64,000 nt of DNA from Corynebacterium comes (GCF_009734405.1 NZ_CP046453.1:496001-560000); one strand, 5' to 3'. Positions 45,347 to 55,234 are shown, numbered from the stretch's first letter. Made by a program: numbers and translations. The notes: generated by a model not told the origin, from the sequence alone.

Positions 45347-46543
45347 ATGAACACCCCCTCCTCCCCGGTGCCCTACGGGCCGGACCGCCCGGGCGCCGGC
45401 CCGTATCCGGTGTATCTGCGTCCCCGTTCGGGGCGTGTCGTCGCAGGGGTCGCCGGTGGCCTGGCGGTGCATCTGAGGGTGGACGTCTTCTACGTGCGCC
45501 TGGCGTTCATCATCGGCTCCTTCCTCTCGGGGTTGGGGGTGGCGGTGTACGCGGGCCTGTGGATGTTCTCGAAGGCCTCCGAAGAAGTGGCGCTGCCGCC
45601 GCGGGAGCGGGAGTTGTCGCGGTCGGTGTATCTGCTGCTGGCGCTGGTGGGTGGGGCGGGTTTCGTCGTGTCCGCGAGCTTCGTGTCGGGGCTGCCCGCC
45701 GTGGTGCTCGTCCCGCTGCTGTTGGCGGGTGTGGGGGCGGTGCTGGCATGGCAGGCCTATGACCGGGGGTTGGGGTCCGGGCGCAGTAACCTCAACATCT
45801 TCATCGGCGCGGTGCTGATGCTCGCGGGCATTGTGGTGACGATCTTCTACGCGGAGCGGTCGGGGGGATTCGCCGCGGCGATCTTCGCGGTCATGCTCAC
45901 GCTGGCGGGTGCGGCGGCACTGGGAGTGCCGCTGGTGGTGCGGCTGTGGGATTCGCTCGCGGAGGAGCGGGCGGCGAAGGCGGCCAGTGAGGAACGCGCG
46001 GAGATCGCCTCCCGGTTGCATGATTCCGTGCTGCAGACACTGGCGTTGATCCAGAAGCGTTCCGACGACCCCGCCGAGGTCATCCGCCTCGCCCGCGGCC
46101 AGGAGCGCGAGCTCCGGCAGTGGCTCTTCGACGCCGAAGAGAAATCCACCCAGTCGGTCTTCGCCGCTGTGGAGACCGCCTGTGGTGAGGTGGAGGATCT
46201 CTTCGGCGTCCGCATCGCACCCGTCACCGTCGGCGAGGACACCGGGCTGACGGAGGACACCAAGGCTGTGGTGCTTGCTGCGCGGGAGGCGATGGTGAAC
46301 GCGGCGAAGCACGCGGGCGTCGAGAAGCTCGACGTCTACGCGGAGATCCTCGCCGGAGAGCTGTCCATCTTCGTCCGCGACCGCGGCACCGGGTTCGATC
46401 CCGCGGATATACCCGCGGACCGACACGGTATCCGCGACTCCATCGAGGGGCGCATGGAGCGTATCGGCGGACAGGCGCGTATCCGTTCCACGGAGGGGGA
46501 GGGAACGGAGGTCTCCGTGATCTACCGGCTGCCGGTATCCTGA
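45347..46543 (+). CDS. esrS: EsrS-type sensor histidine kinase with PspC domain
   Basis: A 398-residue NarL-class kinase. A PspC domain (RVVAGVAGGLAVHLRVD) and about five transmembrane helices fill residues 20-200. The DHp helix has phospho-acceptor His225 (RLHDSVLQTL), and the HATPase domain has AAREAMVNAAKHA (N box) and RDRGTGFD (G1). Divergent from esrI and five bases before esrR. It responds to cell-envelope stress in C. glutamicum. Confidence 0.9.
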   Translation: MNTPSSPVPYGPDRPGAGPYPVYLRPRSGRVVAGVAGGLAVHLRVDVFYVRLAFIIGSFLSGLGVAVYAGLWMFSKASEEVALPPRERELSRSVYLLLALVGGAGFVVSASFVSGLPAVVLVPLLLAGVGAVLAWQAYDRGLGSGRSNLNIFIGAVLMLAGIVVTIFYAERSGGFAAAIFAVMLTLAGAAALGVPLVVRLWDSLAEERAAKAASEERAEIASRLHDSVLQTLALIQKRSDDPAEVIRLARGQERELRQWLFDAEEKSTQSVFAAVETACGEVEDLFGVRIAPVTVGEDTGLTEDTKAVVLAAREAMVNAAKHAGVEKLDVYAEILAGELSIFVRDRGTGFDPADIPADRHGIRDSIEGRMERIGGQARIRSTEGEGTEVSVIYRLPVS

Positions 46544-46548
46544 GCGGC

Positions 46549-47199
46549 ATGGTGAAGGTGTTTCTCGTCGACGATCATTCCGTCTTCCGTTCCGGCGTCC
46601 GTGCTGAACTGGGCGGCCGGGTCGAGATCGTCGGTGACGCCGGGACCGTCGCCGAGGCCATCGCGGGTATCGACGCCGCGCGTCCCGACGTCGTGCTTCT
46701 CGACGTCCACATGCCGGACGGCGGCGGCGTCGCCGTCCTCAAGGGCGTGGGCGTGGACACCACCTTCCTGGCACTGAGCGTCTCCGACGCGGCGGAGGAC
46801 GTCATCTCCGTCATCCGCGCCGGCGCCAGAGGCTACGTGACAAAGAACATCTCCGGTCCCGAACTGGCGGAGGCCATCGAGCGGGTCCACTCCGGTGACG
46901 CCTACTTCTCCCCCCGTCTGGCCGGTTTCGTCCTCGACGCCTTCGCCGGTGGGGAAGTGGTCGAGGACCCGGCGGAGGAACCCCGCAAGATCGACGATCC
47001 GGTGGTGGATGCCCTGACCCGCCGGGAGCTGGAGGTGCTGCGGCTGCTGGCGCGTGGGTACACGTACAAGGAGATCGGCCGGGAGCTGTTCATCTCCGTC
47101 AAGACCGTGGAGACCCACGCCTCCAACATCCTGCGCAAGACACAGCAGTCCAACCGCCACGCCCTGACCCGCTGGGCGCATTCCCGGGATCTGGACTAG
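46549..47199 (+). CDS. esrR: EsrR-type response regulator (NarL/LuxR)
   Basis: A 216-residue regulator. The receiver has acidic DD near residues 7-8 and the phospho-Asp in VVLLDVHMPDGG; the LuxR-type HTH is near 150-210 (LTRRELEVLRLLARGYTYKEI). It is co-transcribed with the kinase. Confidence 0.92.
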   Translation: MVKVFLVDDHSVFRSGVRAELGGRVEIVGDAGTVAEAIAGIDAARPDVVLLDVHMPDGGGVAVLKGVGVDTTFLALSVSDAAEDVISVIRAGARGYVTKNISGPELAEAIERVHSGDAYFSPRLAGFVLDAFAGGEVVEDPAEEPRKIDDPVVDALTRRELEVLRLLARGYTYKEIGRELFISVKTVETHASNILRKTQQSNRHALTRWAHSRDLD

Positions 47200-47418
47200 A
47201 TGAGGGACTACACCTTCCAGCCGGCCCGCGTGGTCATCGCGGCGCTGATCTTCACGGCGATCGTCCTGTGGCAGGCCGACCTTCCCTGGGGGTGGTGGCT
47301 ACCGGCGTTCCTGCTCATCGTGGTGGTTTTCGCCGGGATGCACGCCTTCTACAACTGGGCGAACCTCCGGCTCAACGAGATGGGCAGACGGGCACGCGAG
47401 GTCGAGGACGGGCTCTAG
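47200..47418 (+). CDS. Small two-helix membrane protein
   Basis: A 72-residue protein with two predicted helices (residues about 8-26 and 31-50) and a charged C-terminus (RLNEMGRRAREVEDGL). It starts directly after the esrR stop, so it is likely part of the esrSR operon. Family not recognised. Confidence 0.7.
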   Translation: MRDYTFQPARVVIAALIFTAIVLWQADLPWGWWLPAFLLIVVVFAGMHAFYNWANLRLNEMGRRAREVEDGL

Positions 47419-47423
47419 GTCCG

Positions 47424-48815
47424 TCAGGCCCGCCGGCTGACCGCCACAGCAGCGTCGGCGGGCTCATCATCCGCCGCATCCGCGGCGGCGTGCCCGGATT
47501 CGGCTGCGTTCCAGGTCTCCTCGTCGAGGATGCCCGCCCGCTTGGCGACGACCGCCGCGACCAGCGCCTGGCCGGTGACGTTGGTGGCGGTGCGACCCAT
47601 GTCGATGATCGGCTCGGTGGCCAGCAGCAGACCCACACCGGCCAGCGGCAGACCTAGGGTGGACAGGGTCAGCGTGAGCATGACGGTGGCGCCCGTGGTG
47701 CCGGCCGTGGCGGCGGAACCGATGACCGAGACGAAGATGATGAGCAGGTAGTGCGTCAGGTTGAGTTCGATGCCGTAGAACTGGGCGACGAAGATCGCCG
47801 CGATGGCGGGATAGACCGCGGCACAGCCGTCCATCTTCGAGGTGGCGCCGAGCGGGATGGCGAAGGAGGCGTATTCACGCGGCACACCCATGGAACGCTC
47901 GACCACGCGCTGGGTCACCGGCATCACGCCCATCGAGGAGCGGGTGACGAAACCGAGCGAGGTCACCGGCCAGACCCGCCTGAAGAAGCCCAGAACCGGG
48001 AGTCCGTTGAGTTTCAGGGTCAGCGGGTAGATCACGCCCATGACCAGGGCCAGACCGACGTAGATGGCCAGCACGAACTTGCCCAGCGAGCCCAGCGCCT
48101 CCCAGCCGTAGGTGGAGACCGCCTTGCCGATGAGTGCCGCGGTACCGATCGGCGCCAGACGGATGATCCACCAGAGCACCACCTGGATGACCTTGAGGAA
48201 GGACTCCGTGAATCCCAGGAAGGGCTCCGCAGCCTTACCGGCCTTCACGGCGGCGATGCCGATGGCCAGGGAGATGACCAGCAGCTGGAGGACGTTGAAG
48301 GAGAGACTGACCCCGCCGTCGGCGGTGGTGGAGGCATTCAGCCCCATGAAGTTCGCGGGCACGATCGACTGGAGGAAGCCCAGCCAGGAACCGGTGCGGG
48401 CAGGTTCAGCGGCGCTGCCCGGATCCACGGAGGTACCCACGCCCGGCTGCAGGACCAGAGCCACCGCGATGCCGGCGAGTACGGAGAAGAAGGCGGTGAG
48501 GGCGAACCACACCAGCGTGGACACCGCCAGCCGGGCGGCATTGGCGACCTTGCGCAGATTGGCCACAGAGGTGACCACGGCGGCGAAGATCAGCGGCGGG
48601 ATCATCAGCTTGAGCAGCTGGACGTAGGCATTGCCGACGCCCGTCAGCAGGCCCGTCAGCGGCCCTGTCCCACCATCGGGGAGGCCGGCGTCAGAGGCGC
48701 GGGCGATGAAACCCAGAACCAGGCCGAGGAGCAGGCCGGCGATGACCTGGGCGCCGAATCCGGTCGCCCATTTCGGCAGGCCGGCCCGGGAGCGGGCTGG
48801 GGCGGAGATGGTCAT
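47424..48815 (-). CDS. Dicarboxylate/amino acid:cation symporter (DAACS)
   Basis: A 463-residue GltP/DctA-type transporter with eight helices and two re-entrant loops. The serine-rich HP1 region is TRSSMGVMPVT, and the NMDGT-like motif in helix 7 reads SKMDGCAA. The HP2-type segment AATAGTTGATVM and the helix 8 motif DMGRTATNV are present. ATG 48815 follows an AAGGAGCTCCC region. It imports dicarboxylates or acidic amino acids with Na+ or H+. It is convergent with the esr operon. Confidence 0.9.
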   Translation of the reverse strand: MTISAPARSRAGLPKWATGFGAQVIAGLLLGLVLGFIARASDAGLPDGGTGPLTGLLTGVGNAYVQLLKLMIPPLIFAAVVTSVANLRKVANAARLAVSTLVWFALTAFFSVLAGIAVALVLQPGVGTSVDPGSAAEPARTGSWLGFLQSIVPANFMGLNASTTADGGVSLSFNVLQLLVISLAIGIAAVKAGKAAEPFLGFTESFLKVIQVVLWWIIRLAPIGTAALIGKAVSTYGWEALGSLGKFVLAIYVGLALVMGVIYPLTLKLNGLPVLGFFRRVWPVTSLGFVTRSSMGVMPVTQRVVERSMGVPREYASFAIPLGATSKMDGCAAVYPAIAAIFVAQFYGIELNLTHYLLIIFVSVIGSAATAGTTGATVMLTLTLSTLGLPLAGVGLLLATEPIIDMGRTATNVTGQALVAAVVAKRAGILDEETWNAAESGHAAADAADDEPADAAVAVSRRA

Positions 48816-49055
48816 GGGAGCTCCTTGCTGTGTCAGCGGGAGACCCGACATCGCTAGACCGATCTGTACGTTTGCCCTCCGGGTATTCTCCTGGTGGGGG
48901 GCATGGTCTGGCTCGGTCCGGCGAGGGGGTCAGCGTGTTCTGTCTCCCCATGTAACCAGATGACCTCGCAGTTTCCCACATTGGTGTGACTAAAATAACT
49001 GCCGGGGCGGGCGGGAGTAATCTTATGTACCAACCGGTCTATTTTCGGCAAGATC

Positions 49056-49469
49056 CTATGCGTAGGCCAGGGCCCGGGTGCCGTCGATGTGCGGGAAGAT
49101 CCAGAACATCCAGCCGGACGTGGCCAGCCACACCAGGGCCGTGCCCCACAGTGGCAGGGGGGCGAAGACGGGCACGATCATGAGCGCCAGCCACACCAGG
49201 AACAGCGGCAGGAGCTGGCTGGGCCGGAGGCGGATGACGGCGTTCTTCTTTTTGAGGAACTCCCTGATCTCGCGCCGGTAGGGATGTCCGAACATGAGGA
49301 GCAGGCCGGCGGCGATCGCGATGATCATGACCCCCACCTGGATGCCGCGGTCCAGGCCGGTGGACAGAACCGCCACTCCCAGCCCGATGAGCAGGGAGGT
49401 TCCCGTCCGTACCGGGGGAGGGGTGGGGATGGGGGTCTGTCGCGAACGTATGTCGGAATAGGCGTTCAT
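49056..49469 (-). CDS. Hypothetical four-helix membrane protein
   Basis: A 137-residue protein with paired helices at about residues 25-60 and 88-125 and a basic loop between (REIREFLKKKNAVIRLRPSQ). No family recognised. It is divergent from imuA'. The 240-bp gap from 48816 to 49055, upstream of the symporter, holds no gene. Confidence 0.6.
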   Translation of the reverse strand: MNAYSDIRSRQTPIPTPPPVRTGTSLLIGLGVAVLSTGLDRGIQVGVMIIAIAAGLLLMFGHPYRREIREFLKKKNAVIRLRPSQLLPLFLVWLALMIVPVFAPLPLWGTALVWLATSGWMFWIFPHIDGTRALAYA

Positions 49470-49487
49470 GCGGTGTGACGCTACCAG

Positions 49488-49517
49488 TTGACGGCGCTTC
49501 GCCTCCGGGCGCATACT
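49488..49517 (+). promoter_or_regulatory. imuA' promoter
   Basis: TTGACG (49488-49493), 18 bases, CATACT (49512-49517). The transcription start would fall at about 49524, the GTG start itself, so the transcript may be leaderless. Confidence 0.6.
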
Positions 49518-49523
49518 GGATCC

Positions 49524-50228
49524 GTGAATGGAACAGGTGTTCGGAAAATGCAGGGGGTGGAGAACCTCCCGGACCTGGATCGGGCCGGGCAGGTTGAGTT
49601 CCTGCGTTCCCGGATGGCGGCCATCGGCGGCGGCCGGGGCGCCGTGGCGCAACCTCAGATCGCCGGGCCCGACCTTCTTCCCGTTCCTTCTGACCTGGCG
49701 AAAGTACTGCCTGGCGGCGGCCTGGCGCGTCGGGCGGTGACGGAGGTGTCGGACTGTCCGGCGCTCATCGTGCAACTCATCGTGCAGGCTACCGCAGGGG
49801 ACGGACACGTCGGAGTGGTCGGCTGGCCGGAACTCTCTCTCGCTGGTGTGATCGACAACGGGAGGCTGGAGAAGATCATCACCGTCCCGGATCCGGGGAG
49901 CGATCCGCTCGGGGTCATCGGCGTGCTGGTGGAGGGCCTGGATCTGGTCGTGGCCCGCTGGCCCGCCCCGCTCGAACTCTCCCCGGTGCGGGCCCGGCCG
50001 ATGCTGGGCAAACTCCGCGGCGGGGTGGCGGCGCTCGTGCTCGTGGGGGCGCGGGTGCCGTCGCCGACCGTGCGCATTCAGGCAGACGTCACCACCTTCC
50101 GCGGTATCGGCGAGGGCACCGGTCGGATTCGTGGCGTGGACATCGCCGTCCGCGTCGAGGCGAAGGGGAAACCCCCGGCGTCGACGACGGTGACGGTGGG
50201 CCGGCCTGCAGGTCTGAGGACGGTGTAG
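49524..50228 (+). CDS. imuA: ImuA'-type mutasome protein
   Basis: A 234-residue RecA-like accessory protein without a clear Walker A. It contains LPGGGLARRAVTEVSD and GVVGWPELSLAGVIDNGRLEK, the recognisable core of actinobacterial ImuA', which links RecA, ImuB and DnaE2. GTG 49524 is favoured because of the promoter; ATG 49548 is an alternative. It is one base before imuB, so they are co-transcribed. Confidence 0.8.
   Translation: MNGTGVRKMQGVENLPDLDRAGQVEFLRSRMAAIGGGRGAVAQPQIAGPDLLPVPSDLAKVLPGGGLARRAVTEVSDCPALIVQLIVQATAGDGHVGVVGWPELSLAGVIDNGRLEKIITVPDPGSDPLGVIGVLVEGLDLVVARWPAPLELSPVRARPMLGKLRGGVAALVLVGARVPSPTVRIQADVTTFRGIGEGTGRIRGVDIAVRVEAKGKPPASTTVTVGRPAGLRTV
49529..49544. promoter_or_regulatory. 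LexA (SOS) box at the imuA' start
   Basis: TG-GAAC-AGGT-GTTC-GG. The GAAC-N4-GTTC core is that of actinobacterial SOS boxes (TCGAAC-N4-GTTCGA), though the outer bases deviate. It lies immediately downstream of the predicted transcription start, overlapping the first codons. Confidence 0.6.
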
Positions 50229-50229
50229 C

Positions 50230-51792
50230 GTGCGCGTCGCGGCCCTGTGGTTTCCGGACTGGCCGGTGCAGGCCGCCCGGATCGACGATGAGGAACTCCC
50301 CGACACCCTGGCGATTGCCGCCCGGCACCGCATCCGGGTGTGCTCGCAGGCGGCGCGCCGGGCCGGGGTGCGCCGGGACATGCGGGTGCGTCAGGCGCAG
50401 GCGGTGTGTCCGGGTCTGGTCGTGCTGGACGAGGACCTGGACCGGGACGGACGGATGTTCGAGTCCATCGCCGCAGGTCTGGATGACGTGGCATCCTCGG
50501 TGGAGATCCTGCGCCCCGGTCTGGTCATCGTCGACGCGGGTGCTGCGGGCAGGTTCCACGGTTCGGAAGGCGAGGCGGTGGAGATGCTCGTCGACGCCGC
50601 CGCGCGCCGCGGTGTAGACGCCACCGTCGGGGTGGCCGATGAGATCGCCACTGCGCTCATCGCCGCGCGCGTGGGGGAGGGACGGGTCGTGCCGACCGGT
50701 GGCTCCCGGGAGTTTCTGGCCGCTCAACCCGTGACGCTGCTGGCTGCCGAGACGTCCCTGCACTGTGACGCGGCGCTGGTGGTTTCCCTCCGGCAGCTGG
50801 GTGTGCACACCCTGGGCGACCTGGCTGTTCTACCCGCAACGGCCGTGTCCACCCGTTTCGGGGTGGCCGGGGAACGCTGCCACCGGATCGCCCGGGCCGC
50901 GGCTGATCGTCGGGTGGCTCCGGACCTGCCGAGGACGGACCTGTCGGTGTCGGTCACCCCCGAGGACCCCATCGACCGGGTGGACGCCGCCGCGTTCGCG
51001 GCCCGCCAGCTGGCGGGCACACTGCATGAGCGGCTACGCACCGCCGGGCTGTCCTGTCTGCGTCTGCGGGTGCTCGCGGAGCTCGGTGACGGGACCCGGC
51101 TGGAGCGGATCTGGCGTACCCGGGAGGCGCTCACCGAGGCGGCCACGGCCGACCGGGTGCGGTGGCAGCTCGACGGATGGCTCACCTCAGGCGGGGCGGG
51201 GACGATCGTCTCGCTCATCCTGGAGCCGTTGGAGACCGCGCCACCCGATCCGGTGGCCAGCCTGTGGCACAGCGCGGGCGCAGGTGATCGGGCCCGGGCA
51301 CGCCGGGTGGTCGGCCGGGTTCAGTCGACCCTCGGGACAGACGCGGTCCTGAGCCCCCGCGTCGTCGGGGGCCGGGGCGTGGCGGAACGGGTCGATTTCG
51401 TGCCCTACGGGGAGGAGAGCGGCGTCGAGAAGCGGGGGACATGGCCTGGCCGGATCCCCGGGCCCCTGCCCGCGCGGCTGGGCGGCGGGCCGGCGCACCC
51501 GGCGTCGCTGGTGCGGCTCGTCGACGCCGCGGCAGGAGACGTCACCGTCACCGCCGAGGCGTTGCTGAGTTCAATCCCGCACACGCTGGGCTGGGGTCGG
51601 GAGCGCTACCGGGTCGCGGCCTGGGCGGGACCCTGGCCCGTGGACGCCGGATGGTGGGGCAGTGAGCCGCAGAAGGTCGCCCGCCTGCAGGTCGTGGGGC
51701 AGGCCGAGGATGAGCGACACCCCCGCGCCTGGTTGCTGCTGTGGCTGGGCGGGGGTGTGGGGCGCTGGCGGATCGAGGCCAGTTACTTCTAG
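50230..51792 (+). CDS. imuB: ImuB, catalytically inactive Y-family polymerase homologue
   Basis: A 520-residue Y-family fold protein. It begins MRVAALWFPDWPVQAARID, where active polymerases have the DxD-type acidic motif, and the second acidic site reads RPGLVIVDAGA instead of SLDE/SIDE. This is as known for ImuB, which works as a clamp-binding scaffold for DnaE2 rather than as a polymerase. GTG start. Confidence 0.9.
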   Translation: MRVAALWFPDWPVQAARIDDEELPDTLAIAARHRIRVCSQAARRAGVRRDMRVRQAQAVCPGLVVLDEDLDRDGRMFESIAAGLDDVASSVEILRPGLVIVDAGAAGRFHGSEGEAVEMLVDAAARRGVDATVGVADEIATALIAARVGEGRVVPTGGSREFLAAQPVTLLAAETSLHCDAALVVSLRQLGVHTLGDLAVLPATAVSTRFGVAGERCHRIARAAADRRVAPDLPRTDLSVSVTPEDPIDRVDAAAFAARQLAGTLHERLRTAGLSCLRLRVLAELGDGTRLERIWRTREALTEAATADRVRWQLDGWLTSGGAGTIVSLILEPLETAPPDPVASLWHSAGAGDRARARRVVGRVQSTLGTDAVLSPRVVGGRGVAERVDFVPYGEESGVEKRGTWPGRIPGPLPARLGGGPAHPASLVRLVDAAAGDVTVTAEALLSSIPHTLGWGRERYRVAAWAGPWPVDAGWWGSEPQKVARLQVVGQAEDERHPRAWLLLWLGGGVGRWRIEASYF

Positions 51793-52430
51793 GAATGCAG
51801 GACGTCGATGACCAGGCGGTGGGGCTCCTGGAGCACCTCCACCGAATAGGGCAGCTTTTCCTTCACTCCGATGACGAACTGTGAGTGGCCCTCGAACGTG
51901 CCCGCCGAGATGACCTGCGTGACGCGACCGGCACCCGCGACGGTGCCGATGTGCGGGTCCTCCCGGTTGAGCTCGAAGGGGTAGGTGGTGCCGTCGATGT
52001 TGACGTTGAGGGCCACCGCGCCCTCGAAGGCGATGGGGTTGCCGGAGCCCTGCTGGGCAGGGTCGGAGGTGTAGTCGATGAACCAGCCGGGTTCGCCGCT
52101 GCCGAAGAGGTGGAAGACGACGCGGTCGAAACCTTCGTGGCTGGCCACCTCCACCGATTCCACCATCAGCTGCGCAGGGGTGTCCGGACGAGCGGTCTTC
52201 CGGGCGACATCGGTCTTTCCGACGGCAACAACTCCGGTTCCGCCCAGCGTGCCGGACTGGATTGTCCCGGAGAGGGGGCGGTTTCCCCCGTCGGAGGTTT
52301 CCGCTGTCTCTGATTCCGCGCCGGCCCCGGTGCCGCAGGCGGCGAGCCCGAGGGAACCCGCCGCGAGGATGGCAGCGAGGATGGTACGACGTTGTGAGGG
52401 CTTGCGAAGCGGACCAAGGGAATCAGTCAT
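51789..52430 (-). CDS. AMIN-like domain lipoprotein
   Basis: A 213-residue lipoprotein: a twin-arginine/Lys-rich start, hydrophobic core and lipobox LAAC with Cys near residue 32. A Ser/Gly/Glu linker and a beta-rich domain follow (VESVEVASHEGFDRVVFHLFG...HRLVIDVLH), typical of AMIN-like domains that bind cell-wall components. ATG 52430 gives a normal signal peptide. Its stop overlaps the end of imuB. Confidence 0.8.
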   Translation of the reverse strand: MTDSLGPLRKPSQRRTILAAILAAGSLGLAACGTGAGAESETAETSDGGNRPLSGTIQSGTLGGTGVVAVGKTDVARKTARPDTPAQLMVESVEVASHEGFDRVVFHLFGSGEPGWFIDYTSDPAQQGSGNPIAFEGAVALNVNIDGTTYPFELNREDPHIGTVAGAGRVTQVISAGTFEGHSQFVIGVKEKLPYSVEVLQEPHRLVIDVLHS

Positions 52431-52626
52431 GTGGTTCACCGTAGCCATCTGTGTCGGGCGGAACGAAGCCGGAAAGGGGTTTAAGGAGGTATCGTGAACA
52501 AATCGTTGTAAACGGGAGCCAAGGGCCATATTGGTCTTACCTGAGGGTGAGCTGGGGGCCGTCGGCTGGAACCTGAGTGACGACCTTGCTTTACGACGTC
52601 CCGGTAGGGATCGCTAGGCTGGGGCC

Positions 52627-53535
52627 ATGACCACTGCTGATGCTGTACGTTGCTCCGATGTCCCTGGTGAGCCACTGCCCGGCTCCGCGAAACAGCAGCG
52701 GGTGTACGTCATTCTGGAGTGGCCGCACGGTTGGAGCCATGACATTCTCGACGGCGGCGTCTTCGGCGACGATCTCACCGCAAGCCTGAAAGAGAAGCTC
52801 GGCGAGGACGTCGGCCTGCAGCTCATCCGCCACCCGGGGCGTGACGGCCGTCGGATTGAGAGCCACCATCTGTTCCTCGTCTTTGCGGATCAGGCGAAGA
52901 CGGAGCTGCTCATGGTGGACGGCCCCGAGGCGATCCTCGACCTGGATCTCACCGGGCCAGGCCTTAACGGCGCTGAACCTGTCGACGGCCCCCTCATTCT
53001 GGTCTGCACCCACGGCAAGCGGGACGTGTGCTGCGCCCTCAAGGGACGTCCGCTGGCGGCGGCGCTCTCGGAGCGCAACCCGGGGACGGTCGTGTGGGAG
53101 ACCTCGCACACCAAGGGGCACCGTTTCGCCCCGTCCGTGCTGCTCATGCCCTGGGGTTACAGCTACGGTCGGCTCAACGAGGAGGCGGGCGATGCCCTGG
53201 TCAAGGCCGCCGTCCGTGGCGAATACTTCTATCCCGGCAACCGCGGCCGGGGGCTCTACGGTCCGCGCGGCCAGGTCGCGGAACTCGCGGTCGCCCGGGA
53301 GCTGTTCGGGGCCCGGGAGACGCTGTTCTTCGGCAACCTCCGGGTGCTCGACGAGACGGATGCCGACGCCCTGGTCATCCACGCCGACGGCCGCTCCTGG
53401 CACGTCACGTTGGAACAACGGGAGGTGGAGGGTGTGATCGCCTCCTGCGGCGATGAACCGAAGACCGGCACCGTGTGGGTGGCCACCAACGTCATCCCGG
53501 ACCAGGCCGACCTGGGCTGGGACGAGCGCGAGTAG
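52627..53535 (+). CDS. Sucrase/ferredoxin-like family protein
   Basis: A 302-residue protein of the Suc_Fer-like family with a C-terminal thioredoxin-like ferredoxin fold. The cluster-type motif is CTHGKRDVCC near residues 128-137, followed by SHTKGHRFAP, which carries conserved His residues. The family probably binds a [2Fe-2S] cluster. No partner genes adjoin it. Function unknown. Confidence 0.8.
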   Translation: MTTADAVRCSDVPGEPLPGSAKQQRVYVILEWPHGWSHDILDGGVFGDDLTASLKEKLGEDVGLQLIRHPGRDGRRIESHHLFLVFADQAKTELLMVDGPEAILDLDLTGPGLNGAEPVDGPLILVCTHGKRDVCCALKGRPLAAALSERNPGTVVWETSHTKGHRFAPSVLLMPWGYSYGRLNEEAGDALVKAAVRGEYFYPGNRGRGLYGPRGQVAELAVARELFGARETLFFGNLRVLDETDADALVIHADGRSWHVTLEQREVEGVIASCGDEPKTGTVWVATNVIPDQADLGWDERE

Positions 53536-53715
53536 TTCTCGGAGACCTCCGCCGGGGCCCGGTCGAGGGTCTCCCGCATCTCGCCGGGCGTGAACCCCAG
53601 GATTTCATCCGGCGGATGGGCGGGATGCGTTCGATGCAGGCGAGGCTTGAACCTACCGTTACGGTAGGTGTTGGTTATCTTCCTGCCTTTTCGTCACCTA
53701 GAGAGCACTTCTGCC

Positions 53716-55212
53716 ATGCCCGACACCGGTATCGTCGCCTCCTTCCGCTACGCCTTCTCTTCACCCGCCCGCCTGCGGATGGAGGTGCTCGGCGGCCTCG
53801 TGGTGGCGCTCGCGCTCATCCCGGAGGCGATCTCGTTCTCCATCATCGCGGGCGTCGACCCGCGCGTCGGCCTCTTCGCCTCCGTCACCATGGCGGTCAC
53901 CATCGCCTTCACCGGCGGCCGCCCCGCCATGATCAGCGCGGCGACGGGTGCCGTCGCCCTGGTCATCGCGCCCGTCATGCGTGATCACGGCATGGACTAC
54001 TTCATCGCCACGGTCCTCCTCGCCGGCGTCATCCAGATCCTGATGGCACTGCTCGGCGTGGCCAAGCTGATGCGCTTCATCCCCCGCTCGGTCATGACCG
54101 GCTTCGTCAACGCGCTGGGCATTCTCATCCTCTTCACCCAGCTCCCGTATCTGTGGGACGTGCCGTGGATGGTGTACCCGCTGTTCGCCGCCGGCATTGC
54201 CATCCTCTACCTCTTCCCCCGGCTCACCACGGCCATCCCGGCGCCGCTGGTGACCATCGTCATCCTCACCGCCGTGGTCGTCGCCGCCGGCTGGAACGTG
54301 CCGAACGTCTCCGACATGGGCGAGCTCCCGGAATCACTGCCGGAGCTCTTCTTCCCGGCGGTGCCGCTCACACTGGAGACCCTGCGCATCATCGCCCCCT
54401 ATGCCTTCGCCATGGCGCTCGTCGGACTGATGGAGTCCCTGATGACGGCCAAGCTCGTCGACGAGATCACCGACGAACACTCCGACAAGACCCGCGAGAG
54501 CTGGGGCCAGGGCGTGGCCAACATCGTCACCGGCTTCTTCGGCGGCATGGGCGGTTGCGCCATGATCGGCCAGACCATGATCAACGTCAAGCAGTCCGGC
54601 GCCCGCACCCGGCTGTCGACGCTGCTGGCCGGAGTGTTCCTGCTCATTCTGGTGGTGGCGCTCGGCGATCTGGTCGGGCTGATCCCCATGGCGGCGTTGG
54701 TGGCGATCATGGTCGTCGTGTCGCTGGCCACGATCGACTGGCACTCCCTGCAGCCGCGCACCCTCAAGCTCATGCCTTTGAGCGAGACGCTGGTCATGGT
54801 CATCACTGTCGTGGGCACGCTGGCCACCCACAACCTCGCCGTCGGTGTCGTCCTGGGCGTGGTCACCGCGACGATCCTGTTCGCCCGCCGCGTGGCGCAT
54901 CTGGTCGAGGTGGAGAAGGTCTCCGAACTGGACACCGACAATGACGGCCGCGCCGACATCCGCACCTACCGTGTCACCGGCCAGCTGTTCTTCGCCTCCT
55001 CCAACGACCTGGTCTCCCAGTTCGACTACGGCGAAAGCGTCGGACGCATCGTCATCGATCTCACGGATGCAGAGATCTGGGACGCGTCCACCGTAGCCAC
55101 CTTCGACGCCATCCAGCAGAAGTTCCAGAGCCGCGGCAAGATCGTGGACATCATCGGCCTCGACGGGCCGAGCAAGTACCGGCTGGACATGCTCTCCGGC
55201 AAGCTGGGCTGA
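53716..55212 (+). CDS. SulP-family anion transporter with STAS domain
   Basis: A 498-residue permease with about 10-12 helices. The SulP signature region (GGLVVALALIPEAISFSIIAGVDPRVGLFAS) is at the N-terminus, and a short STAS domain lies at about residues 405-498 (GRIVIDLTDAEIWDASTVA). Substrate may be sulphate, bicarbonate or a dicarboxylate. ATG 53716 is the start of the conserved part. Confidence 0.9.
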   Translation: MPDTGIVASFRYAFSSPARLRMEVLGGLVVALALIPEAISFSIIAGVDPRVGLFASVTMAVTIAFTGGRPAMISAATGAVALVIAPVMRDHGMDYFIATVLLAGVIQILMALLGVAKLMRFIPRSVMTGFVNALGILILFTQLPYLWDVPWMVYPLFAAGIAILYLFPRLTTAIPAPLVTIVILTAVVVAAGWNVPNVSDMGELPESLPELFFPAVPLTLETLRIIAPYAFAMALVGLMESLMTAKLVDEITDEHSDKTRESWGQGVANIVTGFFGGMGGCAMIGQTMINVKQSGARTRLSTLLAGVFLLILVVALGDLVGLIPMAALVAIMVVVSLATIDWHSLQPRTLKLMPLSETLVMVITVVGTLATHNLAVGVVLGVVTATILFARRVAHLVEVEKVSELDTDNDGRADIRTYRVTGQLFFASSNDLVSQFDYGESVGRIVIDLTDAEIWDASTVATFDAIQQKFQSRGKIVDIIGLDGPSKYRLDMLSGKLG

Positions 55213-55234
55213 CCGAGGTCTAGGCTCGGGCAGT

